From the NCBI GenBank assembly GCA_021811225.1, contig JAJZPJ010000042.1, positions 1 to 16,201 on the forward strand: 16,201 nucleotides of DNA, given 5' to 3'. Under the pieces are notes generated by a model. It worked only from the letters and a program-made list of their open reading frames with translations. It was not told where the DNA came from and did no database searches. Below are positions 1 through 7,121 of the stretch, one piece after another. Origin of the DNA: Pseudomonadota bacterium. GTDB taxonomy: Bacteria; Pseudomonadota; Gammaproteobacteria; Burkholderiales; Rhodocyclaceae. How positions within the stretch are numbered: position 1 is the stretch's first letter; each line of letters starts with the position of its first letter. The position numbers were made by a program, and so were the translations under genes.

Positions 1-13
1 CACCAGTTTATTG

Positions 14-47
14 AAACCCGCATGGCGACTGGCCCTGCGGGTTTTTT
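14..47 (+). terminator. Rho-independent terminator of an upstream gene outside the window
   Basis: A perfect 9-bp stem (AAACCCGCA at 14-22, TGCGGGTTT at 36-44) encloses a 13-nt loop and runs directly into six T residues at 42-47. The T run lies on the + strand side, so it should end a + strand transcript that enters from the left. It precedes the HD-GYP gene and would insulate it from that transcript. Confidence 0.85.
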
Positions 48-73
48 GCGTCTATGGAGTTCGAAGCGGCCCA

Positions 74-171
74 TTGACGACCGAGACGGGGCTCGCTAGG
101 CGCTTTTCTGGTTCCTGCGCAGATTACAGCGTAATATTCGCCTCCGTCAGGCGTGGCGCACGGAATTGCTC
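74..171 (+). promoter_or_regulatory. Leader/promoter region of the HD-GYP gene (weak)
   Basis: Between the terminator and the HD-GYP start there is a TTGACG hexamer at 74-79 that resembles a -35 box. The sequence 17 bp further on (TAGGCG, 97-102) is a poor -10 box. A short dyad, ATTAC-AGC-GTAAT, lies at 123-135 and could be an operator. No strong Shine-Dalgarno sequence precedes the start codon. The promoter call is tentative; the dyad is seen directly. Confidence 0.25.
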
Positions 172-1404
172 ATGATCAAGCGCATCAGGAGGGAGCAGCT
201 CAAGCCCGGGATGTTCATCCATGATCTCAACTGCAGCTGGATGGCTCATCCCTTTTTGCTCAATTCCTTTCTGCTGCAGGACGAAAAGACCATCGAAGAG
301 ATGGCCGGCTATGGCATCCATGAGCTGTTCATCGACACCAGCAAGGGCTTGGACGTCGAAGGCGCACAGACCCAGGAAGAATTCGACAGCGAGATTCACG
401 ACCGGTTTACCCGGCACACCGAGGCATTGCCGAACCGGGGCGGCCCTGCGCCGACGCTCTCCCTGAGGGATGAGATCGTCGTGGCCAAGGATCTCCAGCG
501 CGATGCCAACCAGGTCGTCCACCGGGTTCTGATGGATGCCCGCTTGGGCCGACAGCTCGAGGTGAGCAAACTGGAGCCCATGGTCGAGCGCATCGCCGAT
601 TCGATACTGCGCAACCCGGACGCACTGATCAGTCTTTCCCGCATCAAGACCAAGGACAATTACACCTTCGAACATTCGGTGAGCGTATGCGTGCTGCTCG
701 TCGCCTTTTGCCAGACGATGGGCTACGAGCGCGGCGTGATGATGGATATCGGCGTCGGCGGCCTGCTGCACGACGTCGGCAAGATGATGATTCCCGACGG
801 CATCCTCAACAAGCCGAGTGCGCTGACCCCGCCCGAATTCATGCTGATGCAGTCCCACGCACACATCGGTGCGGAAATGCTCAAGCAGACGCCGGGGATT
901 CCGGAGATCGCGATCGTCATCGCTGCCCAGCACCACGAGCGGTTCGACGGCACCGGCTATCCGGACAGATTGAAGGAGGATCGAATCTCGCGTTTCGGAC
1001 AGATGGCGTCGATCGTCGATGTCTATGACGCGCTCACCTCCAATCGCATCTATCACCAGAGCATCGAGCCGACGGCGGCGATGAAGAAACTATTCGAGTG
1101 GGGCAAGAGCCATTTCAACGAGGAGCTGGTGCACCACTTCATCCGCGCCATCGGCATCTATCCGGTCGGATCTCTGGTGCGCCTGGAAAGCGGCCTGCTC
1201 GGCGTGGTGGTCGAGCCCGACGGTGCGGATCTGCTTCATCCGACGGTCAGGGTCGTCTACGACATGGCGCGCGGAAGCTATGTCTCGCCGCGCGATCTGG
1301 TGCTGTCAAAGCAGGCCGCGGGAGCGGCGAGCGACAAGATCGTCGGTCATGAATCGCCGCGCAAGTGGCACATCGACCCCTACGCCTATCTCCAGCCGGC
1401 TTGA
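172..1404 (+). CDS. HD-GYP domain cyclic-di-GMP phosphodiesterase with N-terminal DUF3391
   Basis: Predicted to hydrolyse the second messenger c-di-GMP in the cytoplasm. The 410-aa protein starts with a DUF3391-type region (about residues 1-130, opening MIKRIRREQLKPGMFI) followed by an HD-GYP domain (about 155-320). The metal and catalytic signature is complete: H168 in EHSV, H200-D201 with K204 in LLHDVGK, H229, H254-H255, and the GYP loop HHERFDGTGYP (254-264), then D283 in IVDVYDAL. There is no signal peptide, membrane segment or receiver domain, so any input must come through DUF3391 or a partner. I chose ATG 172; an in-frame TTG at 166 would add two residues, and neither has a good ribosome site. 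It converges on the hemerythrin gene with 25 bp between the stops. The class is secure; the target process is unknown. Confidence 0.9.
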   Translation: MIKRIRREQLKPGMFIHDLNCSWMAHPFLLNSFLLQDEKTIEEMAGYGIHELFIDTSKGLDVEGAQTQEEFDSEIHDRFTRHTEALPNRGGPAPTLSLRDEIVVAKDLQRDANQVVHRVLMDARLGRQLEVSKLEPMVERIADSILRNPDALISLSRIKTKDNYTFEHSVSVCVLLVAFCQTMGYERGVMMDIGVGGLLHDVGKMMIPDGILNKPSALTPPEFMLMQSHAHIGAEMLKQTPGIPEIAIVIAAQHHERFDGTGYPDRLKEDRISRFGQMASIVDVYDALTSNRIYHQSIEPTAAMKKLFEWGKSHFNEELVHHFIRAIGIYPVGSLVRLESGLLGVVVEPDGADLLHPTVRVVYDMARGSYVSPRDLVLSKQAAGAASDKIVGHESPRKWHIDPYAYLQPA

Positions 1405-1407
1405 GGT

Positions 1408-1428
1408 GCCCGAGCCCGGGCGGGCCCG
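1408..1428. terminator. GC-rich hairpin between the convergent HD-GYP and hemerythrin genes
   Basis: The 25-bp gap between the two converging stops holds alternative stems: GCCCG (1408-1412) with CGGGC (1417-1421), or the same CGGGC with GCCCG (1424-1428). Neither strand has a T run directly after the stem, so this is at best a weak or rho-dependent end point. Confidence 0.3.
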
Positions 1429-1429
1429 A

Positions 1430-1843
1430 TCAGCGGCTTTTGGCCGAGGCGATGAAGTCGGAGAGCGCCTGGTCGGAGGTCGGGATATGCTCGGTCCACC
1501 AGTTCTCGAGGAAATGCAGCAGCGAGACGGACATCACCGATTCGACCGAAGCGGTTTCGAACCAGCGCTTCAGCGCCAGCGCTTCATCGAGCAGGCGGGC
1601 GTGCTGCGCCATATGCCCCTCGGCGCGGGGATAATGAACCTCCGCCATCAGACGATTTTCCCGGGCGAAGTGCGCCTTGGTGTTCTGGATGATCCGCTCG
1701 AGCAGTTCGGTGCAGACCGCTTTGCTTTGATGCTGGGTGATGGCCCGCGCCAACTCATTGATCAGTTCCACCACCTGTTCGTGGTCTTCGTCGATCGGCG
1801 TATATCCGGTTTGCTGCCGTTCATCCAGCGCGATCCAATCCAT
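1430..1843 (-). CDS. Bacteriohemerythrin (single-domain diiron O2-binding protein)
   Basis: A 137-aa cytoplasmic protein of standard single-domain bacteriohemerythrin length. It keeps the full diiron ligand set of the family: H21, H58 and E62 (HxxxE), H77 and H81 (HxxxH), and H119 and D124 (HxxxxD). It should therefore bind a non-haem diiron centre and O2 reversibly, for storage, delivery or sensing; which of these applies cannot be read from the sequence. It is the last gene of the glycogen operon, 29 bp after the glgA stop, and has its own good Shine-Dalgarno (GGGAGAG, complement of 1848-1854, 4 nt before the ATG). No output domain is attached. Identification is strong; the link to glycogen metabolism rests only on position. 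Confidence 0.9.
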   Translation of the reverse strand: MDWIALDERQQTGYTPIDEDHEQVVELINELARAITQHQSKAVCTELLERIIQNTKAHFARENRLMAEVHYPRAEGHMAQHARLLDEALALKRWFETASVESVMSVSLLHFLENWWTEHIPTSDQALSDFIASAKSR

Positions 1844-1872
1844 GGTGCTCTCCCGATGATGCTGCCGATCAT

Positions 1873-3381
1873 TCAGCCGCCATTGTACTCAGGGCCGGAC
1901 GCGGCGGCGATGTCCCGTGCCGCTCGCGCGGCGCGATAGACGTCGAGGTAGTCGGCCGCCGCTTTTGCCCAGGAGAAATCCATGCTCATGCCGTTACGCT
2001 GAAGGCGGCGCCAGAGTCTGCGCTTGCCCCAGGCGTCGATGGCGCGGCTGGCCGCAGCCAGCAGTGCGCTAGCATCGGGCGGCCCGAACACGAAGCCGGT
2101 GGCCAGACCCGCGCGCAGGGCCTCCGGCGTGCAGTCGGTCACCGTGTCCGCCAGTCCGCCGGTGGCGCGCACCACGGGCGGCGTGCCGTAGCGCAGACTA
2201 TAGAGCTGGTTGAGGCCGCAGGGCTCGAAGCGCGACGGCATCAGGAAGATGTCGGCCCCTGCCTCGATGCGGTGGGCCAGGCGCTCGTCGAAGCCGATCA
2301 TGGCAGCGACACGGCCGGGATGGCGGGCGGCGAGGGCGCGCAAGCCCGCCTCGAAGCCCCGCTCGCCGTTGCCCAGCACGACCAATTGCGCCTCCGCCGG
2401 CCCGTCTAGGAGCTGGTCGGCAATGGCGAGCAGGAGGTCCATTCCCTTCTGGTGCGTGAGTCGGCTGACGACGGCCAGGAGCGGCGCCGTGACATCCCCG
2501 ATCAGGCCGAGCTCGGCGCGCAGCGCCCGGCGGTTGGCTTCCTTGGCGGCCAGATGTTGCGCATCGTAGTGCTTCGTCAGCAGCGGATCGGTGGCGGGGT
2601 TCCAGCGCGCATCGACGCCGTTCAGAATGCCGCTCAGCACGGCGCTGCGGTGGCGCAGCAGGCCGTCGAGACCGAAGCCGAGCTCGGCCTGCTGGATCTC
2701 ACGGGCGTAGGTCGGGCTGACCGTGGTGATGCGGTCTGCGAACTGCAAACCGGCCTTGAGACAAGAGAGATGGCCGTAGAACTCGACGCCGTCGAAGACG
2801 AAGGCCGACTGCGGCAGACCGAGATCGGCCAGCGTCGAAGGCGGGAACAGGCCCTGGAAGGCGAGGTTGTGGATGGTCATCACCGTCGCCGCGCCGCCGC
2901 CGTGCAGGTAGTGCAGGTAAGCCGGGGCGAGGGCGCTTTGCCAGTCGTTGCAGTGGAGGATGTCCGGGCGCCAGACGAGCGGGCTGGCGTTCGAGGCGAG
3001 CAGGGCGGCGACGCGGGAGAGCAGCCCGAAGCGCAGCGCGTTGTCCGGCCAGTCGCCTCCCCGCGGCGACTGGTAGGGGCCGCCCGGGCGCTCGAAGCAG
3101 GCCGGGCAATCGAGCAGCAGCAGCGGTACGCCGCCAGGCGTCGCCGCCTGCAGCAGTCGGCTGGCCGGAAGCCGGCCGCCCGGCGGCGGAATCTCGGCGA
3201 TCGGGCGTGCGTCCGGAAAGGCCAGAGGCAAGGCCGGATAGGCGGGCACCAGGATGCGCACCTCGACGCCCGCCCTGGCGAGCGCTTCGGGCAGCGCCGA
3301 AGAAATGTCGCCCAGGCCGCCGGTCTTCTGCCAGGGCGCGATTTCGGACGTGACGAACAGGACGCGGAGCGCGGGACTCAT
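1873..3381 (-). CDS. glgA: Glycogen synthase (ADP-glucose, GT5 family)
   Basis: Transfers glucose from ADP-glucose to the non-reducing end of alpha-1,4-glucan. The 502-aa protein has the two Rossmann lobes of GT-B enzymes. The ADP-glucose-binding loop KTGGL is at 19-23, HCNDWQSAL at 143-151, TIHNLAFQG at 169-177 and NGVD at 254-257. The second lobe starts with SRLTHQKG (306-313), and the catalytic-region glutamate E386 lies in PSRFEPCGL, followed by the GTPPVV turn and TGGLADTV. Length is slightly above the roughly 477 aa of the E. coli enzyme. It starts 23 bp after the glgP stop with no convincing Shine-Dalgarno, so it probably depends on translation of the upstream gene. The N-terminus MSPALRVLFVTSEIAP fits the family, which supports the start. 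Confidence 0.96.
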   Translation of the reverse strand: MSPALRVLFVTSEIAPWQKTGGLGDISSALPEALARAGVEVRILVPAYPALPLAFPDARPIAEIPPPGGRLPASRLLQAATPGGVPLLLLDCPACFERPGGPYQSPRGGDWPDNALRFGLLSRVAALLASNASPLVWRPDILHCNDWQSALAPAYLHYLHGGGAATVMTIHNLAFQGLFPPSTLADLGLPQSAFVFDGVEFYGHLSCLKAGLQFADRITTVSPTYAREIQQAELGFGLDGLLRHRSAVLSGILNGVDARWNPATDPLLTKHYDAQHLAAKEANRRALRAELGLIGDVTAPLLAVVSRLTHQKGMDLLLAIADQLLDGPAEAQLVVLGNGERGFEAGLRALAARHPGRVAAMIGFDERLAHRIEAGADIFLMPSRFEPCGLNQLYSLRYGTPPVVRATGGLADTVTDCTPEALRAGLATGFVFGPPDASALLAAASRAIDAWGKRRLWRRLQRNGMSMDFSWAKAAADYLDVYRAARAARDIAAASGPEYNGG

Positions 3382-3404
3382 CGTTGGCCGGGGCGACTTG
3401 GCCG

Positions 3405-5957
3405 TCAGAGCCAGAGCATCATGCCCATCTCGAAGGGGTGCGTCAGGAATTCATGTCTGGGGTAGACGCGGAAGCGGTACTCGATGCGGCCGCACAGCTC
3501 GGGCGTCAGATCCAGGCTGTAGAGGCATTCGCCGCCGTCGATAGGGCGCTGGAAAATGAGCGGCCGCGTCAGTTTCTGCGCCGCCGGCTCGGGCAGGTAG
3601 GGGCGCCCGAGCAGCAGTTCCACGACCACGTCATCCGGGTCGAGGCCGTTGAGATTCACCGCCAGCTCGAAGTGCAGCGTGTCGCCGTAGGCAATGCGGT
3701 GCCGGCCGCTGTCGATGCGGCGCAGGCTCACGCCGTGCCAACCGGCGCGCACCTTGGCCTTCCACTGCGCCAGTCGCCGCGCGCCATCGAAGCCGGCGGC
3801 GGAGAGCCTCTGCCATTGCCGGCCGGCGCAGATGTAAAACTTTTCCACGTACTCGGTGATCATCCGCTCGGTGTTGAAGCGCGGCATGATGCTGGCGATC
3901 GAACGCTTGGCCATGGCCAGCCAGGCCGGGGAGAAGCCCATCGGGCCGGCGTCGTAATAGAGCGGTATGACCTTGTCCTGAAGGATCTCGAGCAGGGTGC
4001 GCGCCTCGTCGCGGTTGCGCTCCTGTTCGTTCTGCACGTCCGAGGCGGGCTTGATCGCCCAGCCGTTGCTGCCGTCGTAGCCCTCCTCCCACCAGCCGTC
4101 GAGCACCGAGAGATTGATCACGCCGTTGATCGCCGCCTTCATGCCCGAGGTGCCCGAGGCTTCCAGCGGATAGACCGGATTGTTGAGCCAGACGTCCACG
4201 CCGCACACCAGCCTTCTCGCCAGGTGCAGGTCGTAGCCCTCGACCAGCAGGATGCGGCCCTCGAATTCGGGCAGGCGCGCCACCTCGGCGACGCGGCGGA
4301 TCAATTCCTGGCCGGGCAGGTCGGCCGGGTGCGCCTTGCCGGCGAAGATGAACAGTACCGGCCGCTTCGGGTCGGAGACGATCTCGCGCAGCCAGTCGAG
4401 GTTCTCGAACATCAGCGCCGCCCGCTTGTAGGTGGCGAAGCGGCGCGCGAAACCGATGGTCAGCACGTTGGGATTGTTCGGGTCGGCGAGCTTCAGCAGG
4501 CGGTCGAGGTGGGCCTGGGATCCCTGATTGCGGGCGTACTGGGTGGCGATGCGGTTCCTGACCAGATGGAGCATCTGCGCCTTCAGCGATTGGCGCACGC
4601 TCCAGAACAGCAGGTCGGGAATCTGCTGCACGCGCTTCCAGCAGTCCGGATCGGTCAGCCGCTGGGTCCAGCCCTCGCCGAGATAGCGCTCGAACAGCTC
4701 GTTCCAGTCGTTGGACAGGAAGGTCGGCGCGTGCACGGCGTTGGTGATGAAATCCATCGGATTGTCCGCCGCCTCGATTTGCGGCCAGAGCGGGGCCAGC
4801 ATCGCCGAGGAAACGCCGCCGTGGATGCGCGAGACGCCGTTGTGGAAGCGCGAGCCGCGCACCGCGAGCGCGGTCATGTTGAAGTCGCGGGCGCCGGGCA
4901 GATGGCCCAGGCTCAGGATCTCGTCCTGCTTGTCCGCGAGCGCCGGAAAGCAGCGGGAAAAGTAGCGCCTGGCCATCTCTTCGTCGAAGTGGTCGTGTCC
5001 GGCGGGAACCGCGGTGTGGGTGGTGAAGACCGTGCTCGCGGCCACCGCCTCGAGCGCGCTGGCGAAGTCCAGGCCCTCGGCGACCAGGGCGTTGATGCGC
5101 TCCAGGATCATGAAGGCGGCGTGGCCCTCGTTGATGTGCCAGGCGGTCGGCGCCAGTCCCAGTTCGCGCAGCGCCAGGACGCCGCCGACGCCGAGCAGGA
5201 TCTCCTGCTCGATGCGCGTGGTGCGGTCGCCGCCGTAGAGCCGGTGGGTGATGTCGCGGTCGTGCTGGGCATTCACGTCGAGATCGGTGTCGAGCAGATA
5301 GAGCATCACGTGGCCGATCTTGACCCGCCAGACCTTGATCCAGACCCGGCGGTCGAGCATGTCCAGCACCACCCGCAGTTCGCTGCCGTCTTCGCGCAAA
5401 ACCGGCGCGATCGGCAGGTCGTCGAAATCGGAATCGACGTTTTCCGCCTGCTGGCGGCCGTCGCGGTCGATGGTCTGGAGGAAGAAGCCCTGGCGGAACA
5501 GCAGGCCGACGCCGACGAAGGGCAGGCGCAGGTCGGAAGCCGCCTTGCAATGGTCGCCGGCGAGGATGCCCAGGCCGCCGGAATAGATCGGCAGGCTCTC
5601 GTGGAAGCCGAACTCGAAGCAGAAGTAAGCCACCAGCGAGTCGTGCGAATGGTCGGCGCCGTTGGGCGCGTGCCCCAGCTCCGCGAGATAGGTGTCGAGT
5701 TCGGAGAGCGCCCGGTTGTAGGCGCCGAGAAAGACCGGATCCTCGGCCGCCGCATCGAGGCGCTTCTGGTCGACCCGCTTCAGGAAGGCCTTGGGGCTGT
5801 GGCCGATGGCGCGCCAGAGGCCGGGATGCAGACGCGAGAACAGGGCGCGGGTGGGGCGGTCCCAGCTGTACCAGAGATTGTTGGCGAGTTCCGCGAGCCG
5901 CGTCAGGCGCGGCGGGATCTGCGGGATCACCTCGAGGGGAAAGGGGGTACCGGGCAT
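3405..5957 (-). CDS. glgP: Alpha-glucan (glycogen) phosphorylase, GT35, DUF3417 type
   Basis: Releases glucose-1-phosphate from alpha-glucan with inorganic phosphate, using pyridoxal phosphate. The 850-aa protein belongs to the form with an N-terminal DUF3417 region (about 15-120), not the shorter-looped animal/E. coli GlgP form. Motifs include YSGGLGILAGDH (125-136), the phosphate-site region RRFATYKR (505-512), and SGTSGMK (601-607), in which K607 is the expected PLP Schiff-base lysine. A C-terminal beta-rich stretch (about 740-850) follows the catalytic core. It begins 9 bp after the fbaB stop. Its ribosome site (AGGA, complement of 5965-5968) overlaps the fbaB stop TAG, which suggests translational coupling. 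I keep the symbol glgP in the broad sense; some databases label this group simply alpha-glucan phosphorylase. Confidence 0.95.
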   Translation of the reverse strand: MPGTPFPLEVIPQIPPRLTRLAELANNLWYSWDRPTRALFSRLHPGLWRAIGHSPKAFLKRVDQKRLDAAAEDPVFLGAYNRALSELDTYLAELGHAPNGADHSHDSLVAYFCFEFGFHESLPIYSGGLGILAGDHCKAASDLRLPFVGVGLLFRQGFFLQTIDRDGRQQAENVDSDFDDLPIAPVLREDGSELRVVLDMLDRRVWIKVWRVKIGHVMLYLLDTDLDVNAQHDRDITHRLYGGDRTTRIEQEILLGVGGVLALRELGLAPTAWHINEGHAAFMILERINALVAEGLDFASALEAVAASTVFTTHTAVPAGHDHFDEEMARRYFSRCFPALADKQDEILSLGHLPGARDFNMTALAVRGSRFHNGVSRIHGGVSSAMLAPLWPQIEAADNPMDFITNAVHAPTFLSNDWNELFERYLGEGWTQRLTDPDCWKRVQQIPDLLFWSVRQSLKAQMLHLVRNRIATQYARNQGSQAHLDRLLKLADPNNPNVLTIGFARRFATYKRAALMFENLDWLREIVSDPKRPVLFIFAGKAHPADLPGQELIRRVAEVARLPEFEGRILLVEGYDLHLARRLVCGVDVWLNNPVYPLEASGTSGMKAAINGVINLSVLDGWWEEGYDGSNGWAIKPASDVQNEQERNRDEARTLLEILQDKVIPLYYDAGPMGFSPAWLAMAKRSIASIMPRFNTERMITEYVEKFYICAGRQWQRLSAAGFDGARRLAQWKAKVRAGWHGVSLRRIDSGRHRIAYGDTLHFELAVNLNGLDPDDVVVELLLGRPYLPEPAAQKLTRPLIFQRPIDGGECLYSLDLTPELCGRIEYRFRVYPRHEFLTHPFEMGMMLWL

Positions 5958-5966
5958 GGCGTATTC

Positions 5967-7016
5967 CTAGGCGATGGTGACGGCGGGCGAGAGATAGACG
6001 TCCTGGATGGCGTTGAGCAGGCTGACGCCGTCCTTCATCGGCTTCTGGAAGGCCTTGCGGCCGGAGATCATGCCCATGCCGCCGGCGCGCTTGTTGATCA
6101 CCGCGGTGCGCACCGCCTGGTGCAGGTCGTCCTTGCCCGATTCGCCGCCGGAGTTGATCATGCCGGCGCGGCCCATGTAGCAGTTGGCCACCTGGTAGCG
6201 GACCAGGTCGATCGGATGGTCGGTGGTCAGTTCCGAATAGACCTTGGGACTGGTCTTGCCGAATTTCAGCGCGTTGTAGCCGCCGTTGTTCTCCGCCATC
6301 TTCTGCTTGACGATGTCGGCGTCGATGGTGACGGCCAGATGGTTGGCCTGGCCGGTGAGATCGGCCGAGACGTGGTAATCGACGCCCTCGTGCTTGAACG
6401 CGGCATTTCGGGTGTAGGCCCAGAGGATGCAGACCATGCCCAGCTCGTGGGCGCGGGCGAAGGCCTGGGAGATCTCCCAGATCTGCCGGCGCGATTCGGG
6501 CGAGCCGAAGAACACCGTGGCGCCCACCGCCGCGGCGCCCAGATCGAAGGCCTGCTCGACGCTGGCGAACAGGGTCTGGTCGTAGATGTTCGGGTAGGTG
6601 AGCAGCTCGTTGTGGTTGATCTTGACCACGAAGGGGATGCGGTGCGCGTATTTTCTGGCCACCGCCGAGAGCACGCCGAGGGTCGAGGCGACGCCGTTGC
6701 AGCCGCCCTCGATGGCCAGACGGACGATGTTCTCCGGATCGAAATAGAGCGGGTTCGGGGCGAAGGAGGCGCCGGCCGAGTGCTCGACGCCCTGGTCCAC
6801 CGGCAGCAGCGACAGGTAGCCGGTGCCGGCCAGCCGGCCGTGGTTGTAGAGCGCCGCCAGGTTGCGCAGCACGCCCGGTTTGCGGTCCGAATCGCCATGC
6901 ACCCGCGCGATGAAGTCCGGGCCGGGCAGATGCAGGTTCTCCTTGGCGATGCCGCGGCAACGGTGTTCCAGCAGGAACCCGGCTTCTTCGCCGAGCAGGG
7001 ACGGGATATCACTCAT
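5967..7016 (-). CDS. fbaB: Class I fructose-bisphosphate aldolase (DhnA/FbaB type)
   Basis: Reversibly splits fructose-1,6-bisphosphate into dihydroxyacetone phosphate and glyceraldehyde-3-phosphate through a lysine Schiff base, without metal. The 349-aa length matches E. coli FbaB (350 aa). The expected Schiff-base lysine is K237 in DADIVKQKM, and the C-terminal half has the phosphate-binding glycine-rich segments typical of the family (MINSGGESGKDD, GGMGMISGRKAF). In many bacteria FbaB is associated with gluconeogenic growth (family knowledge). It sits inside the glycogen operon, preceded by a 101-bp leader and the best Shine-Dalgarno in the window (AAGGAGG, complement of 7022-7028, 5 nt before the ATG), so it may be expressed more strongly than its neighbours. 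The glgP start follows 9 bp after its stop. Confidence 0.95.
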   Translation of the reverse strand: MSDIPSLLGEEAGFLLEHRCRGIAKENLHLPGPDFIARVHGDSDRKPGVLRNLAALYNHGRLAGTGYLSLLPVDQGVEHSAGASFAPNPLYFDPENIVRLAIEGGCNGVASTLGVLSAVARKYAHRIPFVVKINHNELLTYPNIYDQTLFASVEQAFDLGAAAVGATVFFGSPESRRQIWEISQAFARAHELGMVCILWAYTRNAAFKHEGVDYHVSADLTGQANHLAVTIDADIVKQKMAENNGGYNALKFGKTSPKVYSELTTDHPIDLVRYQVANCYMGRAGMINSGGESGKDDLHQAVRTAVINKRAGGMGMISGRKAFQKPMKDGVSLLNAIQDVYLSPAVTIA

Positions 7017-7121
7017 GGCAGCCTCCTTGGGATGGACGGAATGGGCGCAACGGCGCCGAGTTGATTGCCGACAGGAACTCGTCTGCCCTCATTATGCTTC
7101 ATCGCCGGCGCGGCGGATCAA
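7017..7121 (-). promoter_or_regulatory. fbaB leader with strong RBS, hairpin and possible internal promoter
   Basis: This is the longest gap within the operon. Read on the - strand it holds a TTGATC hexamer (complement of 7116-7121, overlapping the GH57 stop), then CATAAT (complement of 7091-7096) after a long 19-bp spacer. A GGCGC-CGTT-GCGCC hairpin (7044-7057) follows, then the near-perfect Shine-Dalgarno AAGGAGG at 7022-7028. The hairpin has no U run after it and is not a standard terminator. The ribosome site is certain; the promoter is only a candidate because of its spacing. Confidence 0.4.

Noticed and set aside
154..169. Possible sigma-54 promoter (TGGC...TTGC) before the HD-GYP gene
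   Set aside because: The GG to GC distance is 11 nt where 10 is required, and the element would touch the start codon, leaving no room for a transcript leader.
1223..1939. 238-codon + strand frame across the hemerythrin gene
   Set aside because: It is antisense to a hemerythrin gene with a complete ligand set and a good ribosome site, and shows no domain of its own.
3631..6960. An 1109-codon - strand frame overlapping glgP and fbaB
   Set aside because: It is the shifted frame of the same two genes, rich in Arg, Pro, Gly and Ala, and it crosses their junction. The true frames carry all motifs.
3384..7064. A 1226-codon open frame on the + strand, antisense to glgP and fbaB
   Set aside because: It is a by-product of strong third-position GC in the genes on the other strand. 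Its translation is low in complexity (rich in Gly, Ala, Val, Arg, Asp, Glu), has no recognisable domain, and lies wholly over two certain genes.
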